Shown here: piece after piece, positions 1-5,914 of the stretch
Layout of the letters: every line of letters starts with the position of its first letter
How positions within the stretch are numbered: position 1 is the stretch's first letter
Origin: an uncultured Candidatus Saccharibacteria bacterium
GTDB taxonomy: Bacteria > Patescibacteriota > Saccharimonadia > Saccharimonadales > UBA4665
DNA: 9,656 nucleotides
Assembly: GCA_937988795.1 (NCBI GenBank)
Contig: CALKHY010000202.1
Location: 1 to 9,656 of the forward strand
Direction: 5' to 3'
The notes under the pieces: generated by a model
Databases searched by the model: none
The model's input: the letters and a program-made list of their open reading frames with translations, nothing else
Told to the model about the DNA's origin: nothing
Position numbers and translations under genes: made by a program

Positions 1-154
1 GCCAAACGCCGGCGAAATGTCCTTCCAACCGTCACTCGGCGGCTACGACTACAATCCGGACGTGGTTGCATCGGTCAGCGACAGGATTGACGCTAAGGTG
101 GACGAACTGGGCATTGACCGCAACAAATACAGGGTCGTCAACACGCTACGTTAA
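1..154 (+). CDS. 3' end of an unrecognised gene (partial)
   Basis: An open frame enters from the left edge (first full codon at base 2) and ends at TAA 152-154, leaving 50 C-terminal residues. The tail is hydrophilic, with a Gly/Tyr/Asp-rich stretch (LGGYDYNPD) followed by what looks like an amphipathic helix (VSDRIDAKVDELGID) and the end KYRVVNTLR. There is no membrane segment and no motif I recognise. Codon choice is ordinary and no other frame is more convincing. It reads towards oriC, so it is head-on to the leftward fork. No terminator hairpin with a T-run follows it. The function is unknown. Confidence 0.6.
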   Translation, partial: PNAGEMSFQPSLGGYDYNPDVVASVSDRIDAKVDELGIDRNKYRVVNTLR

Positions 155-160
155 ACCCCT

Positions 161-176
161 TGTGAAAAATATCACA
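161..176. promoter_or_regulatory. CRP/FNR-like palindromic operator
   Basis: The 16 bases match TGTGA-N6-TCACA perfectly, the core of the CRP-family consensus. The centre is between 168 and 169. If transcription starts 7 bases after the -10 element at 198-203 (base 210), the site is centred at -41.5, the class II activator position known for CRP/FNR proteins. No good -35 hexamer is present, as expected for an activator-dependent promoter. No Crp-family gene is in the window, so the regulator is unknown and a chance match is possible. Confidence 0.45.
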
Positions 177-197
177 TAAAGGATGTGCAAATATCGC

Positions 198-203
198 TAT
201 ACT
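198..203 (+). promoter_or_regulatory. -10 element (TATACT) of the gene at 264
   Basis: TATACT differs from TATAAT at one position. With the usual spacing, transcription would start near base 210 and leave a leader of about 54 bases. No -35 element matches TTGACA at 16-18 bp spacing. A 9-bp inverted repeat (169-177 and 207-215) brackets this element. Confidence 0.45.
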
Positions 204-250
204 ATGATGTGATATCGAAAAATAGTCAGGTTGGGTTATTAAGGGGTTAG

Positions 251-256
251 AAGGAG
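251..256 (+). promoter_or_regulatory. Ribosome binding site AAGGAG for ATG 264
   Basis: AAGGAG lies 7 bases before the ATG at 264. It is one of the strongest Shine-Dalgarno matches in the window. It argues that translation really begins at 264, although the frame entered there closes after 52 codons, and not at the SD-less ATG at 589. Confidence 0.7.
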
Positions 257-263
257 CGTACAC

Positions 264-1098
264 ATGCCAGCTGTCCGTGACTCAAAACACAACAGTTTAT
301 CTGCCAGCACAGAAACAGGAACACGTCAGGGCAGGGTTAACCCCGATGAGTGGTGGATGATTATAGCAGACTGCGCCCGCCACGGCGGAACAGAAGAGTT
401 TCTGCCGCTGCTGCAACTGTAGCCGTTGCTGCAGTCGGAGTAGCAGGGTCGCCTATCTTGCAAGCCGAGGTGACGGCGACCCGGGTAACACGCCGCCAGG
501 TGTTTCGGACCCGAACCCGCCAGACACTCCACAGGAACCCGGCAATCCAGAGGCACCTGCTGTAACCGGAACGCCTCTGGAACGGTTTATGGCCATGGTC
601 GGCGAGCTGCAAAGCGGCGGGCACGGCGACCTGGCGGCAGCTGTCGAGGAGGCTCTTGGATCAAAAATCCCTACTAACCCCGAGTATACAGAGCCGCCGG
701 GCGCTCTGGGCGAAAACACCATGTTCTTCATCAGTCCAGAAACCAAGAGAAGGCTGGGTGTAACTATGATCCCTATGAATGAACAACTGCAGCCCGAGTA
801 CTTCGTTGCGCCGTACGCCAGCGAGGGTGTCGAACCACTTCAGGATCCAAGATTCCCCGGGTTTGACGTCTACTACAATTTCTCTGGTGACGGCAAGCCG
901 GTTTCTCCTAGCGATGCAACCGCCGGGCGCGCCCTGTTCGTGCCCAACGGCCCCGGTCGCGACTACATACTCTTCGTCCAGCTACACCAGCTGCCCTCCT
1001 TGGACCTCGCGGAGCGGTACGGAGTTGCTCCCGCACCTCAGAACGGCGGCGCCATGGCCATGAATGTGGCCGAGGAAGTTATTAAGATCGTCGGCTAG
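264..1098 (+). pseudogene. Frameshifted gene for a putative membrane-anchored surface protein
   Basis: The three frames together make one sensible protein of roughly 278 residues. The first frame (ATG 264, strong RBS) gives a hydrophilic N-terminus through NPDEWW and would stop at TAG 420-422. A second frame, open from 350, then gives a basic stretch (RPPRRNRR) and an Ala/Val-rich membrane segment (VSAAAATVAVAAVGVAG, about 410-460). A third frame, open from 367, gives a Gly/Asp/Pro-rich linker from about 463 (GDGDPGNTPP, PDTPQEPGNPEAP) and runs into the C-terminal domain to 1098. Both switches go in the same direction, so each fits loss of one base (or gain of two). This gives a short cytoplasmic N-terminus, one anchor, a flexible linker and an outside domain. 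It could be a true pseudogene or carry assembly errors. The family is not recognised. Confidence 0.55.
589..1098 (+). CDS. Unrecognised C-terminal domain, intact reading frame
   Basis: This is the uninterrupted part of the broken gene that starts at 264. It has 169 codons from ATG 589 to TAG 1096-1098, but no Shine-Dalgarno sequence precedes ATG 589. The same frame carries a convincing Pro-rich linker upstream of 589, so this ATG is probably internal. The domain is soluble, with no membrane segment. It begins with a helix (ERFMAMVGELQ), followed by motifs such as PTNPEYTEPPG, MFFISPETKRRLGV and FDVYYNFSGDGKP. Near the end are GRDYILFVQLHQLPSLDLAERYG and an acidic C-terminal helix. I recognise no catalytic motif. 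It converges on recF with a 38-bp gap. The topology inferred from the upstream membrane segment would place it outside the cell. Confidence 0.55.
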   Translation: MAMVGELQSGGHGDLAAAVEEALGSKIPTNPEYTEPPGALGENTMFFISPETKRRLGVTMIPMNEQLQPEYFVAPYASEGVEPLQDPRFPGFDVYYNFSGDGKPVSPSDATAGRALFVPNGPGRDYILFVQLHQLPSLDLAERYGVAPAPQNGGAMAMNVAEEVIKIVG

Positions 1099-1136
1099 GT
1101 ATAGTTGACACTCTCTTGGCGATCTGTTTCACCGTA

Positions 1137-2195
1137 TTAGCGAACCGTTGATATAACGGAGTGGTCGGCAAAATGACCAGCCACCACATCCGCATCGGTG
1201 GTAGTTATAAGGGTTTGGTGGTTTTGTAAAAATTCAGTTAATGACTGGCGGCGTTTGTTGTCCAGCTCACTAAAGACGTCGTCGAGCAGGAGCAGGGGAC
1301 GCCTGCCAGACAGCTCCTCTAATAGCTGTAGTTCCATAATTTTGAGTGCCAGTACCATGGTCCGAGCTTCGCCGCGCGATGCTGCATCCTGCACCGGATG
1401 GCTGTCTATACGAACCACCAGATCGTCGCGATGCGGCCCGTAAGCAGTAAAGCCGCGTGCAACATCCAGCTCAACCGACGATTCCAGCTTGTGTAGCAGC
1501 GCCGTTTCGTAACTGTTCGGATCAAAACTAGTTTGATACATTAGCTCTATTTTGTGCTCTTTATCGGCCAGCTTGCTGTATAACTCGCTGGCGTGCGCCC
1601 CAAAGCGTTCAATAAGCGCAACTCGCTCCCGAACAATTTGTCCACCCAATTCCCCCAGACGGATATTCCACACAAAAAGCTGTTCACGTAAATTGTGCGG
1701 GTTGTTTTTGAGCAGTGCATTCCGTTGGGTTAACACGCGTTTGTAGTGACGCCTCGTTGCACCAAATCCCGGCCTGGCCTGCTCAAGCAGGTCGTCCAGG
1801 AATGATCTGCGCAAATCTGGCGATCCGTTTAATAGCAACAAGTGATTCGGTTCGAACAGCACCGCGGGCAGCATGCGCGCCGGCGTGAGGCGGGTGAGTG
1901 CATGGTCGTCTATTTCAAACGTTTTAGATATCTTTTCAGGGCCCTGAAACTGGTATTTGACCACGCGCTTGCCATCGACCGCATCCGCATCCAAACGCGC
2001 CCATTCGCTACCAAAATACACAAGCTCTGCGTCTTTGGTACGGTACGAACTGCCGTGCGCCAACACCAAGACCGCCTCGAGCAAATTAGTTTTACCGCTG
2101 GCATTCGGCCCTACAACAATGTTTACACCCGGCCCGATTTCAAAAACCGCATCCTTATATGACCGGAAGTTTTGCAGCCGGAGCTTTCGTATCAT
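1137..2195 (-). CDS. recF: DNA replication and repair protein RecF
   Basis: RecF is an SMC-like ATPase that binds gapped DNA with RecO and RecR and helps load RecA at stalled forks. The protein has 352 residues, near the usual 350-370. The N-terminus IRKLRLQNFRSY is typical. Walker A is GPNASGKT (residues 29-36), the ABC signature is SRGEA (about 273-277), and Walker B is LLLLDD (301-306) followed by VFSELD, the D-loop. The middle part, with GPHRDDL, is the family's lid region. It starts at ATG 2193-2195, nine bases after the dnaN stop, with AAAGGG close in front, so it is probably co-transcribed with dnaN and perhaps translationally coupled. All key ATPase motifs are present. I see no gyrB or small S4-domain gene next to it, although those often neighbour recF elsewhere. 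Confidence 0.95.
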   Translation of the reverse strand: MIRKLRLQNFRSYKDAVFEIGPGVNIVVGPNASGKTNLLEAVLVLAHGSSYRTKDAELVYFGSEWARLDADAVDGKRVVKYQFQGPEKISKTFEIDDHALTRLTPARMLPAVLFEPNHLLLLNGSPDLRRSFLDDLLEQARPGFGATRRHYKRVLTQRNALLKNNPHNLREQLFVWNIRLGELGGQIVRERVALIERFGAHASELYSKLADKEHKIELMYQTSFDPNSYETALLHKLESSVELDVARGFTAYGPHRDDLVVRIDSHPVQDAASRGEARTMVLALKIMELQLLEELSGRRPLLLLDDVFSELDNKRRQSLTEFLQNHQTLITTTDADVVAGHFADHSVISTVR

Positions 2196-2204
2196 CCCTT
2201 TATT

Positions 2205-3296
2205 TTAACTCTTGAGCGGCATGACAATGTGAGTGTAGCTGACATTTGCCGGATCGCGCAAAACTGTTGGCTCGAGCTTGCCGTTAAAGGAGAAGCTCAC
2301 CTCGTCACCTGACAGGGCATTCAGGGCGTCAAGCAGATAGCGGGAGTTGAGCGTAATGGAACCGCCGCCCGTTACCTTGGCCGCAGCATGCGCGGTGTTT
2401 TCACCCAGCTGCGAAGCCACAGACCGAATGCTCAGCTCTTGCGTACTCTCATCAACGTTTAACGTGATGCTGCCAGCGCTCTCGCGGGCAAAAAGGCTGG
2501 AAATCTTGGTTGCATTCAAAAGGTCGGCGCGCTTGAGCATGGCGGTGGTTTCAAATGTTTGCGGGATAAGTTTGCGGTAGTCGGGGTACTTACCCTCAAT
2601 GAGGCGGGCCACCAGCTCCACATCACCTACCTGGAACAATACCTGCTGGTCATCACTGGTTACGCGCACTTCGTCGTCACTGTCGCTCACGATGCGCAAC
2701 AGGTCGTTCATGGCGGTAACCGGCACCAGCAAATTAATCTGTTCGTCTGTTTTAAAGAGTTCTTTTTCCGCTAGGCGATAGCTGTCGGTAGCAGCCATAT
2801 ACAAACTACCGTCAACAGTGTGCAGATATACGCCAGTAAGGACCGGGCGAGCCTCGTCGTTGGAGGCGGCAATCACTACCTGCTGCAGACTCCTTTTGAA
2901 TTCGCTGGCTGGAATGCTCCATGTCTTGCCTTTACTAATAGATGGCATCACCGGAAACTCTTCCGCCGATACGCCGTTAATAACCGACTGATACTGATCG
3001 GTGGCTATATTCAGCTTATAGTCATCTAATTTGAGGTCGATAACCCCGGCCGGCAGGCTGCTCACAAAATCCTGCATCAGCCGGGCGGGCACCGTAATCG
3101 CACCCTCCTCAGATACTTTGGCGCCGATGTAATGCGTAATGGCGATGTCGAGGTTGGTCGCGGCAATACTCAAACGACCGCCGACCGTCTTGATGAGCAC
3201 ATTGGCCAGCACAGGTAAAGTACCCCGGGTATTTGCAACGCGGGCCACGGTACTCAGTGCTTTGTTCAGGTTCTCCTGGGTAACTTGCAGCTTCAT
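2205..3296 (-). CDS. dnaN: DNA polymerase III sliding clamp, beta subunit
   Basis: DnaN forms the ring dimer that tethers the replicative polymerase to DNA and serves as a docking platform for repair and regulatory proteins. At 363 residues it has the standard length. It shows the three-domain clamp layout: N-terminus MKLQVTQENLNKALSTVARV, a middle domain with ATDSYRLA (169-176), which forms part of the partner-binding pocket, and RLIEGKYPDYRKLIP (231-245). The C-terminus, HIVMPLKS, matches the family's conserved end that also lines the pocket. The start at ATG 3294-3296 has GAGGAG (3305-3310 on this strand) seven or eight bases upstream. The gene is separated from dnaA by 342 bp with its own -10 candidate, so it may be transcribed both from there and from dnaA. 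recF follows after 9 bp. Confidence 0.97.
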   Translation of the reverse strand: MKLQVTQENLNKALSTVARVANTRGTLPVLANVLIKTVGGRLSIAATNLDIAITHYIGAKVSEEGAITVPARLMQDFVSSLPAGVIDLKLDDYKLNIATDQYQSVINGVSAEEFPVMPSISKGKTWSIPASEFKRSLQQVVIAASNDEARPVLTGVYLHTVDGSLYMAATDSYRLAEKELFKTDEQINLLVPVTAMNDLLRIVSDSDDEVRVTSDDQQVLFQVGDVELVARLIEGKYPDYRKLIPQTFETTAMLKRADLLNATKISSLFARESAGSITLNVDESTQELSIRSVASQLGENTAHAAAKVTGGGSITLNSRYLLDALNALSGDEVSFSFNGKLEPTVLRDPANVSYTHIVMPLKS

Positions 3297-3638
3297 CGGT
3301 TTTTCTCCTCAGACCTTTCTGCTCATTAATTAAATGAATAGTTATTATACTTATTGTCCGTGTGGATTATGGGGAAAAGTGTGTTAAAACAGATAAAACC
3401 GGACAAAACTGGTTGTGGGAAATGTCGGGAATAATTGTCGGTTAGAGGCGTAAAAATGGTTGTTTTTGCACACGTTTTTTGTTCGAGTGGTGAATTGCTG
3501 TGTATTGTCTGGGGTGGTTTTCCACTGGCTATTGCGGCCGTCCACATAGCTTTTGCACAGCTGATCCCCATGGTATGGGCACAAGATCGCCTGGAGGTCA
3601 ATCTTCTTGCATCTTTATTCTTTATTCTTACTTCTAGC
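3297..3638. other. dnaA-dnaN intergenic region with degenerate DnaA boxes
   Basis: This 342-bp gap holds no convincing gene; open frames here are extensions of antisense frames over dnaA. It contains the dnaN -10 and ribosome binding site. It also contains three 9-mers one base off the TTATNCACA consensus: TTTTGCACA at 3464-3472, the identical TTTTGCACA at 3551-3559, and TGTGGATTA (reverse orientation) at 3361-3369. A weaker TTTTCCACT lies at 3518-3526. The TTT variant at position 3 also occurs twice in the main origin cluster as TTTTCCACA, so it may be a real local variant. No terminator hairpin with a T-run was found after dnaA. Confidence 0.45.
3344..3349 (-). promoter_or_regulatory. -10 element (TATAAT) of dnaN
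   Basis: On the minus strand the sequence reads TATAAT, a perfect -10, about 48 bases before the dnaN ATG. No good TTGACA partner is seen at 16-18 bp. The near-DnaA-box TGTGGATTA at 3361-3369 overlaps where the -35 would be, which would allow DnaA to control dnaN. That control is an inference. Confidence 0.5.
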
Positions 3639-5012
3639 TTACGCATACAGTTTGCCCTTGATGCTAGAGATGGCGGCACGAAGGTCGGCATCGATACGCA
3701 CTTCGCGCTCGATTTTTTCGATGGAATGGATGGCGGTGGTGTGGTCTTTCCGCCCCAGTTCTTTGGCGATCTTTGGGAAGCTGAGGTGTAGTTCGCTCCG
3801 CAACATGTACATCGCTACCTGGCGTGGGATCACGATGTCTTTATCACGCTTCGGACCCAAGATGTCTTCGACCTGAACCTGGAAGTAGCGGGCGGTGCGT
3901 TCGATGATCTGGCGGGCGCTAATGTGCTTTGGTCTGGTTTGGCTGCTGCCAATCAGACTGGTGGCAATCGTCAAGTTTGGTTCCAGTCCACGCATTTCGC
4001 AAAAGGCCAGCAGTTGATTGAGCGCACCCTCGAGTTCGCGGATATTGGTTTGGATATGGGTTGCCAGATATTCGGTGACGTCGTTGGGAAGGGTGACATT
4101 GTGTGAAGATGCTTTGATCTTTAGGATGGCGCAGCGGGTTTCGAAGTCTGGCGTTTGCATGTCGATGCTCATGCCGCCGGCAAAGCGCGAGCGTAGGCGG
4201 TCTTCGAGTCCGGCAATGTCACGCGGCGGTTTGTCGCTGGTCAGGATAATCTGTTTGTTAGCCTGGTGCAGGGTGTTAAAGGTGTGGAAGAACTCTTCCT
4301 GAGCCTTTTCCTTGCCGCCAATAAATTGCACATCATCAACAATCAAAACATCGGCACTGCGGTAGTGATTGGTGAAGTCGCTCGTTTTCTTGTATCTCAG
4401 CGCATCTACAAATTCCTGCAGGAATTGTTCGCTCGTCACGTATACTACACGAATGTTTGGCCGGGCTGCTAATAATGCATTACCAACTGCTTGGCCAAGG
4501 TGGGTTTTGCCGATACCCACGCCACCATATAGAAAAAGTGGGTTGTACTTGGTGCCCGGGTTGGCTGCCACCGCCTGGCAAGCGGCGTACGCCAGTTCGT
4601 TGCCCGAACCGACCACGAAGTTTTCAAAAGTGTAGCGTTCGTTCAACCCTTGGCGGTAGGAGTGGGTGAGAGGGGTTGTCGTTTGGACGCGCGGCGCAGT
4701 TTTGGTGGCTGCTACCGGCGTCGGCTTTAGTACTACCGGATCTTCTTCGCGAGAGGGTGTGAGGTTGGAGTGGATTTTGTATTCAACCTGCAGCTCACCA
4801 GCACCAACTTTTTTAAGTGTTTCAACGATCAGTCCGTGGTACTTTTTTTCGAGCTGGTTCTTAATAAATACGTTTGGTACCCCGACAACGATGCGTTCCT
4901 CGTCTTGTTTAAGCAATGCAGTGTTTTTAAACCAGGTAATAAAGTTGCCGCGTGAAATCGACAGCTCTATTTCTCCCAATACTGCCTGCCACAAACTGGA
5001 CGGTTGTTGCAT
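3639..5012 (-). CDS. dnaA: Chromosomal replication initiator protein DnaA
   Basis: DnaA is the AAA+ ATPase that binds DnaA boxes, melts the origin and recruits the helicase. From ATG 5010-5012 it has 457 residues, a normal length. Domain I (about 1-85) starts LWQAVLGEIELSISRGNFITWF, followed by a Pro/Thr-rich linker (about 85-120). The AAA+ domain has Walker A GGVGIGKT (163-170), Walker B LIVDD (223-227), sensor 1 ILTSD (256-260), the arginine-finger region LEDRLRSRF (269-277) and the sensor 2 region around NIRELEGAL (323-331). Domain IV carries the DnaA signature GRKDHTTAIHS (420-430) in its helix-turn-helix. A GTG at 5022-5024 would add four residues; I prefer the ATG because the family normally begins just before LWQ, and a purine-rich GAGAGAGGG precedes it, though very close. 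DnaA boxes just upstream suggest self-regulation. Confidence 0.96.
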   Translation of the reverse strand: MQQPSSLWQAVLGEIELSISRGNFITWFKNTALLKQDEERIVVGVPNVFIKNQLEKKYHGLIVETLKKVGAGELQVEYKIHSNLTPSREEDPVVLKPTPVAATKTAPRVQTTTPLTHSYRQGLNERYTFENFVVGSGNELAYAACQAVAANPGTKYNPLFLYGGVGIGKTHLGQAVGNALLAARPNIRVVYVTSEQFLQEFVDALRYKKTSDFTNHYRSADVLIVDDVQFIGGKEKAQEEFFHTFNTLHQANKQIILTSDKPPRDIAGLEDRLRSRFAGGMSIDMQTPDFETRCAILKIKASSHNVTLPNDVTEYLATHIQTNIRELEGALNQLLAFCEMRGLEPNLTIATSLIGSSQTRPKHISARQIIERTARYFQVQVEDILGPKRDKDIVIPRQVAMYMLRSELHLSFPKIAKELGRKDHTTAIHSIEKIEREVRIDADLRAAISSIKGKLYA

Positions 5013-5030
5013 ACCCTCTCTCACAAAACC

Positions 5031-5176
5031 TTATACACATGACTATACGACAGAATTGCATACTTTTCCACATATTTTTACCATAAAAATGGGCTGATGG
5101 AATTTGATGGTGATTTATACACAATCAACACTCATATCTGTAAAACTGTGGACAAGACTTGGATATATGTGGAAAA
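5031..5176. other. Replication origin oriC, DnaA-box cluster
   Basis: Five DnaA boxes lie within 146 bp in the dnaA-rpmH gap, the classical place for a bacterial oriC. Plus orientation: TTATACACA at 5031-5039 and 5115-5123 (both match TTATNCACA exactly) and TTTTCCACA at 5064-5072 (one mismatch). Minus orientation: TTGTCCACA at 5147-5155 and TTTTCCACA at 5168-5176 (each one mismatch). The left three and right two therefore face each other. A very AT-rich stretch follows at about 5180-5215 (GTAAATATTGTTTAAAAAAC), a candidate for the unwinding element. A perfect AT-rich inverted repeat lies between boxes two and three. Flanking genes are transcribed outward on both sides, supporting this as the bidirectional start point. 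Confidence 0.88.
5074..5090. repeat. AT-rich inverted repeat inside oriC
   Basis: ATTTTTA (5074-5080) and TAAAAAT (5084-5090) are perfect 7-bp arms around CCA. It lies just right of the second DnaA box. It could be part of the dnaA promoter, a binding site or an easily melted element; the sequence alone does not say which. Confidence 0.4.
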
Positions 5177-5257
5177 CCTGCTAAAATTAGTGGGGTAAAT
5201 ATTGTTTAAAAAACAAGGAAAGTAATCGCAAAAAGAGGGGAGCGGGAAGTTTTGCTG

Positions 5258-5263
5258 TATAAT
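5258..5263 (+). promoter_or_regulatory. -10 element (TATAAT) of the rpmH operon
   Basis: A perfect TATAAT lies 58 bases before the rpmH ATG, which predicts transcription from about 5270 and a leader of about 52 bases. The expected -35 region is purine-rich (AAAGAGGGG) and does not resemble TTGACA. It probably drives rpmH-rnpA-yidC-jag. Confidence 0.55.
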
Positions 5264-5321
5264 TAATGACTGACCGTAAAACTCTTTGACCACCGGTTAC
5301 TTTAAGTCTTAAAGGATACCT

Positions 5322-5459
5322 ATGCCAAAACGAACTTTTCAACCCAAAAAACGTCAGCGTGCTAAGGAGCACGGTTTTTTGAAGCGCATGGCCACTCGCG
5401 CCGGGCGTGCAGTATTGGCTCGCCGCCGCGCCAAGGGTCGCAAGCAGCTCACGGCCTAA
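5322..5459 (+). CDS. rpmH: 50S ribosomal protein L34
   Basis: L34 is a small, very basic protein that binds 23S rRNA in the large ribosomal subunit. The 45-residue product starts [19 protein letters not shown] and has the family core HGFLKRM...[16 protein letters not shown], almost entirely Arg, Lys and Gly near the end. Length and sequence match the family. The ATG at 5322-5324 has AAAGGA at 5311-5316, five bases upstream. It is the first gene to the right of oriC, the usual place for rpmH, and is followed by rnpA after 50 bp. Nothing is missing. Confidence 0.97.
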   Translation: MPKRTFQPKKRQRAKEHGFLKRMATRAGRAVLARRRAKGRKQLTA

Positions 5460-5476
5460 CACCAGCAATAATAAAA

Positions 5477-5495
5477 GGGGCCAGGTAAGAGCCCC
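5477..5495 (+). other. GC hairpin between rpmH and rnpA
   Basis: GGGGC (5477-5481) pairs with GCCCC (5491-5495) around a 9-base loop. No T-run follows, so it is not a standard intrinsic terminator. The downstream arm abuts the G-run 5496-5500, the only purine-rich stretch available as a ribosome binding site for rnpA. CCCC 5492-5495 could instead pair with that G-run, so the structure could affect rnpA translation or act as a processing site. Both ideas are inferences. Confidence 0.35.
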
Positions 5496-5509
5496 GGGGG
5501 TTGGCCGCA

Positions 5510-5914
5510 ATGATAAGCAGTAAGCACCGGTTTCACGGCAGGAACAGTCTCCGCTTCGTGCTCAAGCGAGGCCGGACGGTTCGCGGTCAGCTGCTTACCT
5601 TGCGATATGTGCGCAATAACCGCCAGGAAGTGTGGCGAGCGGCGGTTGTTGTTGGCCGCAAGGTCAATAAGTCTGCAGTGGTGCGCAACCGCATCCGCCG
5701 CCGCATCTACGAAATTATTCGCAAGAATGCCGACCTCATCAGTGAGCCGTACGATTTATTGATTAGTGTGTATGGCGATGAGGTTGCCAGGATGCCCCAT
5801 GCAACACTCCAGAGGATCGTTTTAGATTTGCTTGGGCGGGCAAATGTTATACGCGATGTACCAGAAACAGAGGGGAAGCGTGCTATTATAGAACAAAAGG
5901 AGAATAGTAAGTAG
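5510..5914 (+). CDS. rnpA: Ribonuclease P protein component
   Basis: RnpA is the protein subunit of RNase P, which with its RNA removes the 5' leader of pre-tRNAs. The 134-residue basic protein starts near HRFHGRNSLRFVLKRG and carries the family RNR motif, KVNKSAVVRNRIRRRIYE (residues 51-68), that contacts the catalytic RNA. The length is slightly above the usual 110-120, with an extra charged C-terminal tail (about 115-134). I chose ATG 5510 over the TTG at 5501 because the G-run at 5496-5500 is nine bases upstream of it. The stop TAG at 5912-5914 touches the yidC ATG directly, which suggests coupled translation. The neighbours rpmH and yidC are its classical partners. No yidD lies between rnpA and yidC. 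Confidence 0.93.
   Translation: MISSKHRFHGRNSLRFVLKRGRTVRGQLLTLRYVRNNRQEVWRAAVVVGRKVNKSAVVRNRIRRRIYEIIRKNADLISEPYDLLISVYGDEVARMPHATLQRIVLDLLGRANVIRDVPETEGKRAIIEQKENSK

Noticed and set aside
264..422. Alternative genetic code (stop read as an amino acid)
   Set aside because: The blocking stop is TAG and reading through it gives more stops and no sensible protein; all the identified genes use the standard code.
264..500. Programmed ribosomal frameshifting to join the three frames
   Set aside because: Two same-direction shifts would be needed, and I see no slippery heptamer with a downstream structure; decay or sequence error is simpler.
350..565. The middle frame of the broken gene as a separate 71-residue basic protein
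   Set aside because: It has no ribosome binding site, turns Arg/Thr-rich and unlike a protein after about 470, and only its membrane segment fits a gene, as part of the split protein.
1105..1110. Perfect TTGACA just after the left gene
   Set aside because: No -10 element lies 16-18 bp downstream on the plus strand, and the sequence there is the end of recF on the other strand.
3326..3691. Minus-strand open frame of 121 codons across the dnaA end and the intergenic gap
   Set aside because: It overlaps the end of dnaA in another frame, has no ribosome binding site, and its composition looks like a chance frame over A/T-rich intergenic DNA.
3435..3791. Plus-strand open frame of 118 codons antisense to the end of dnaA
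   Set aside because: Much of it is the complement of dnaA coding sequence, with no Shine-Dalgarno sequence or recognisable domain.
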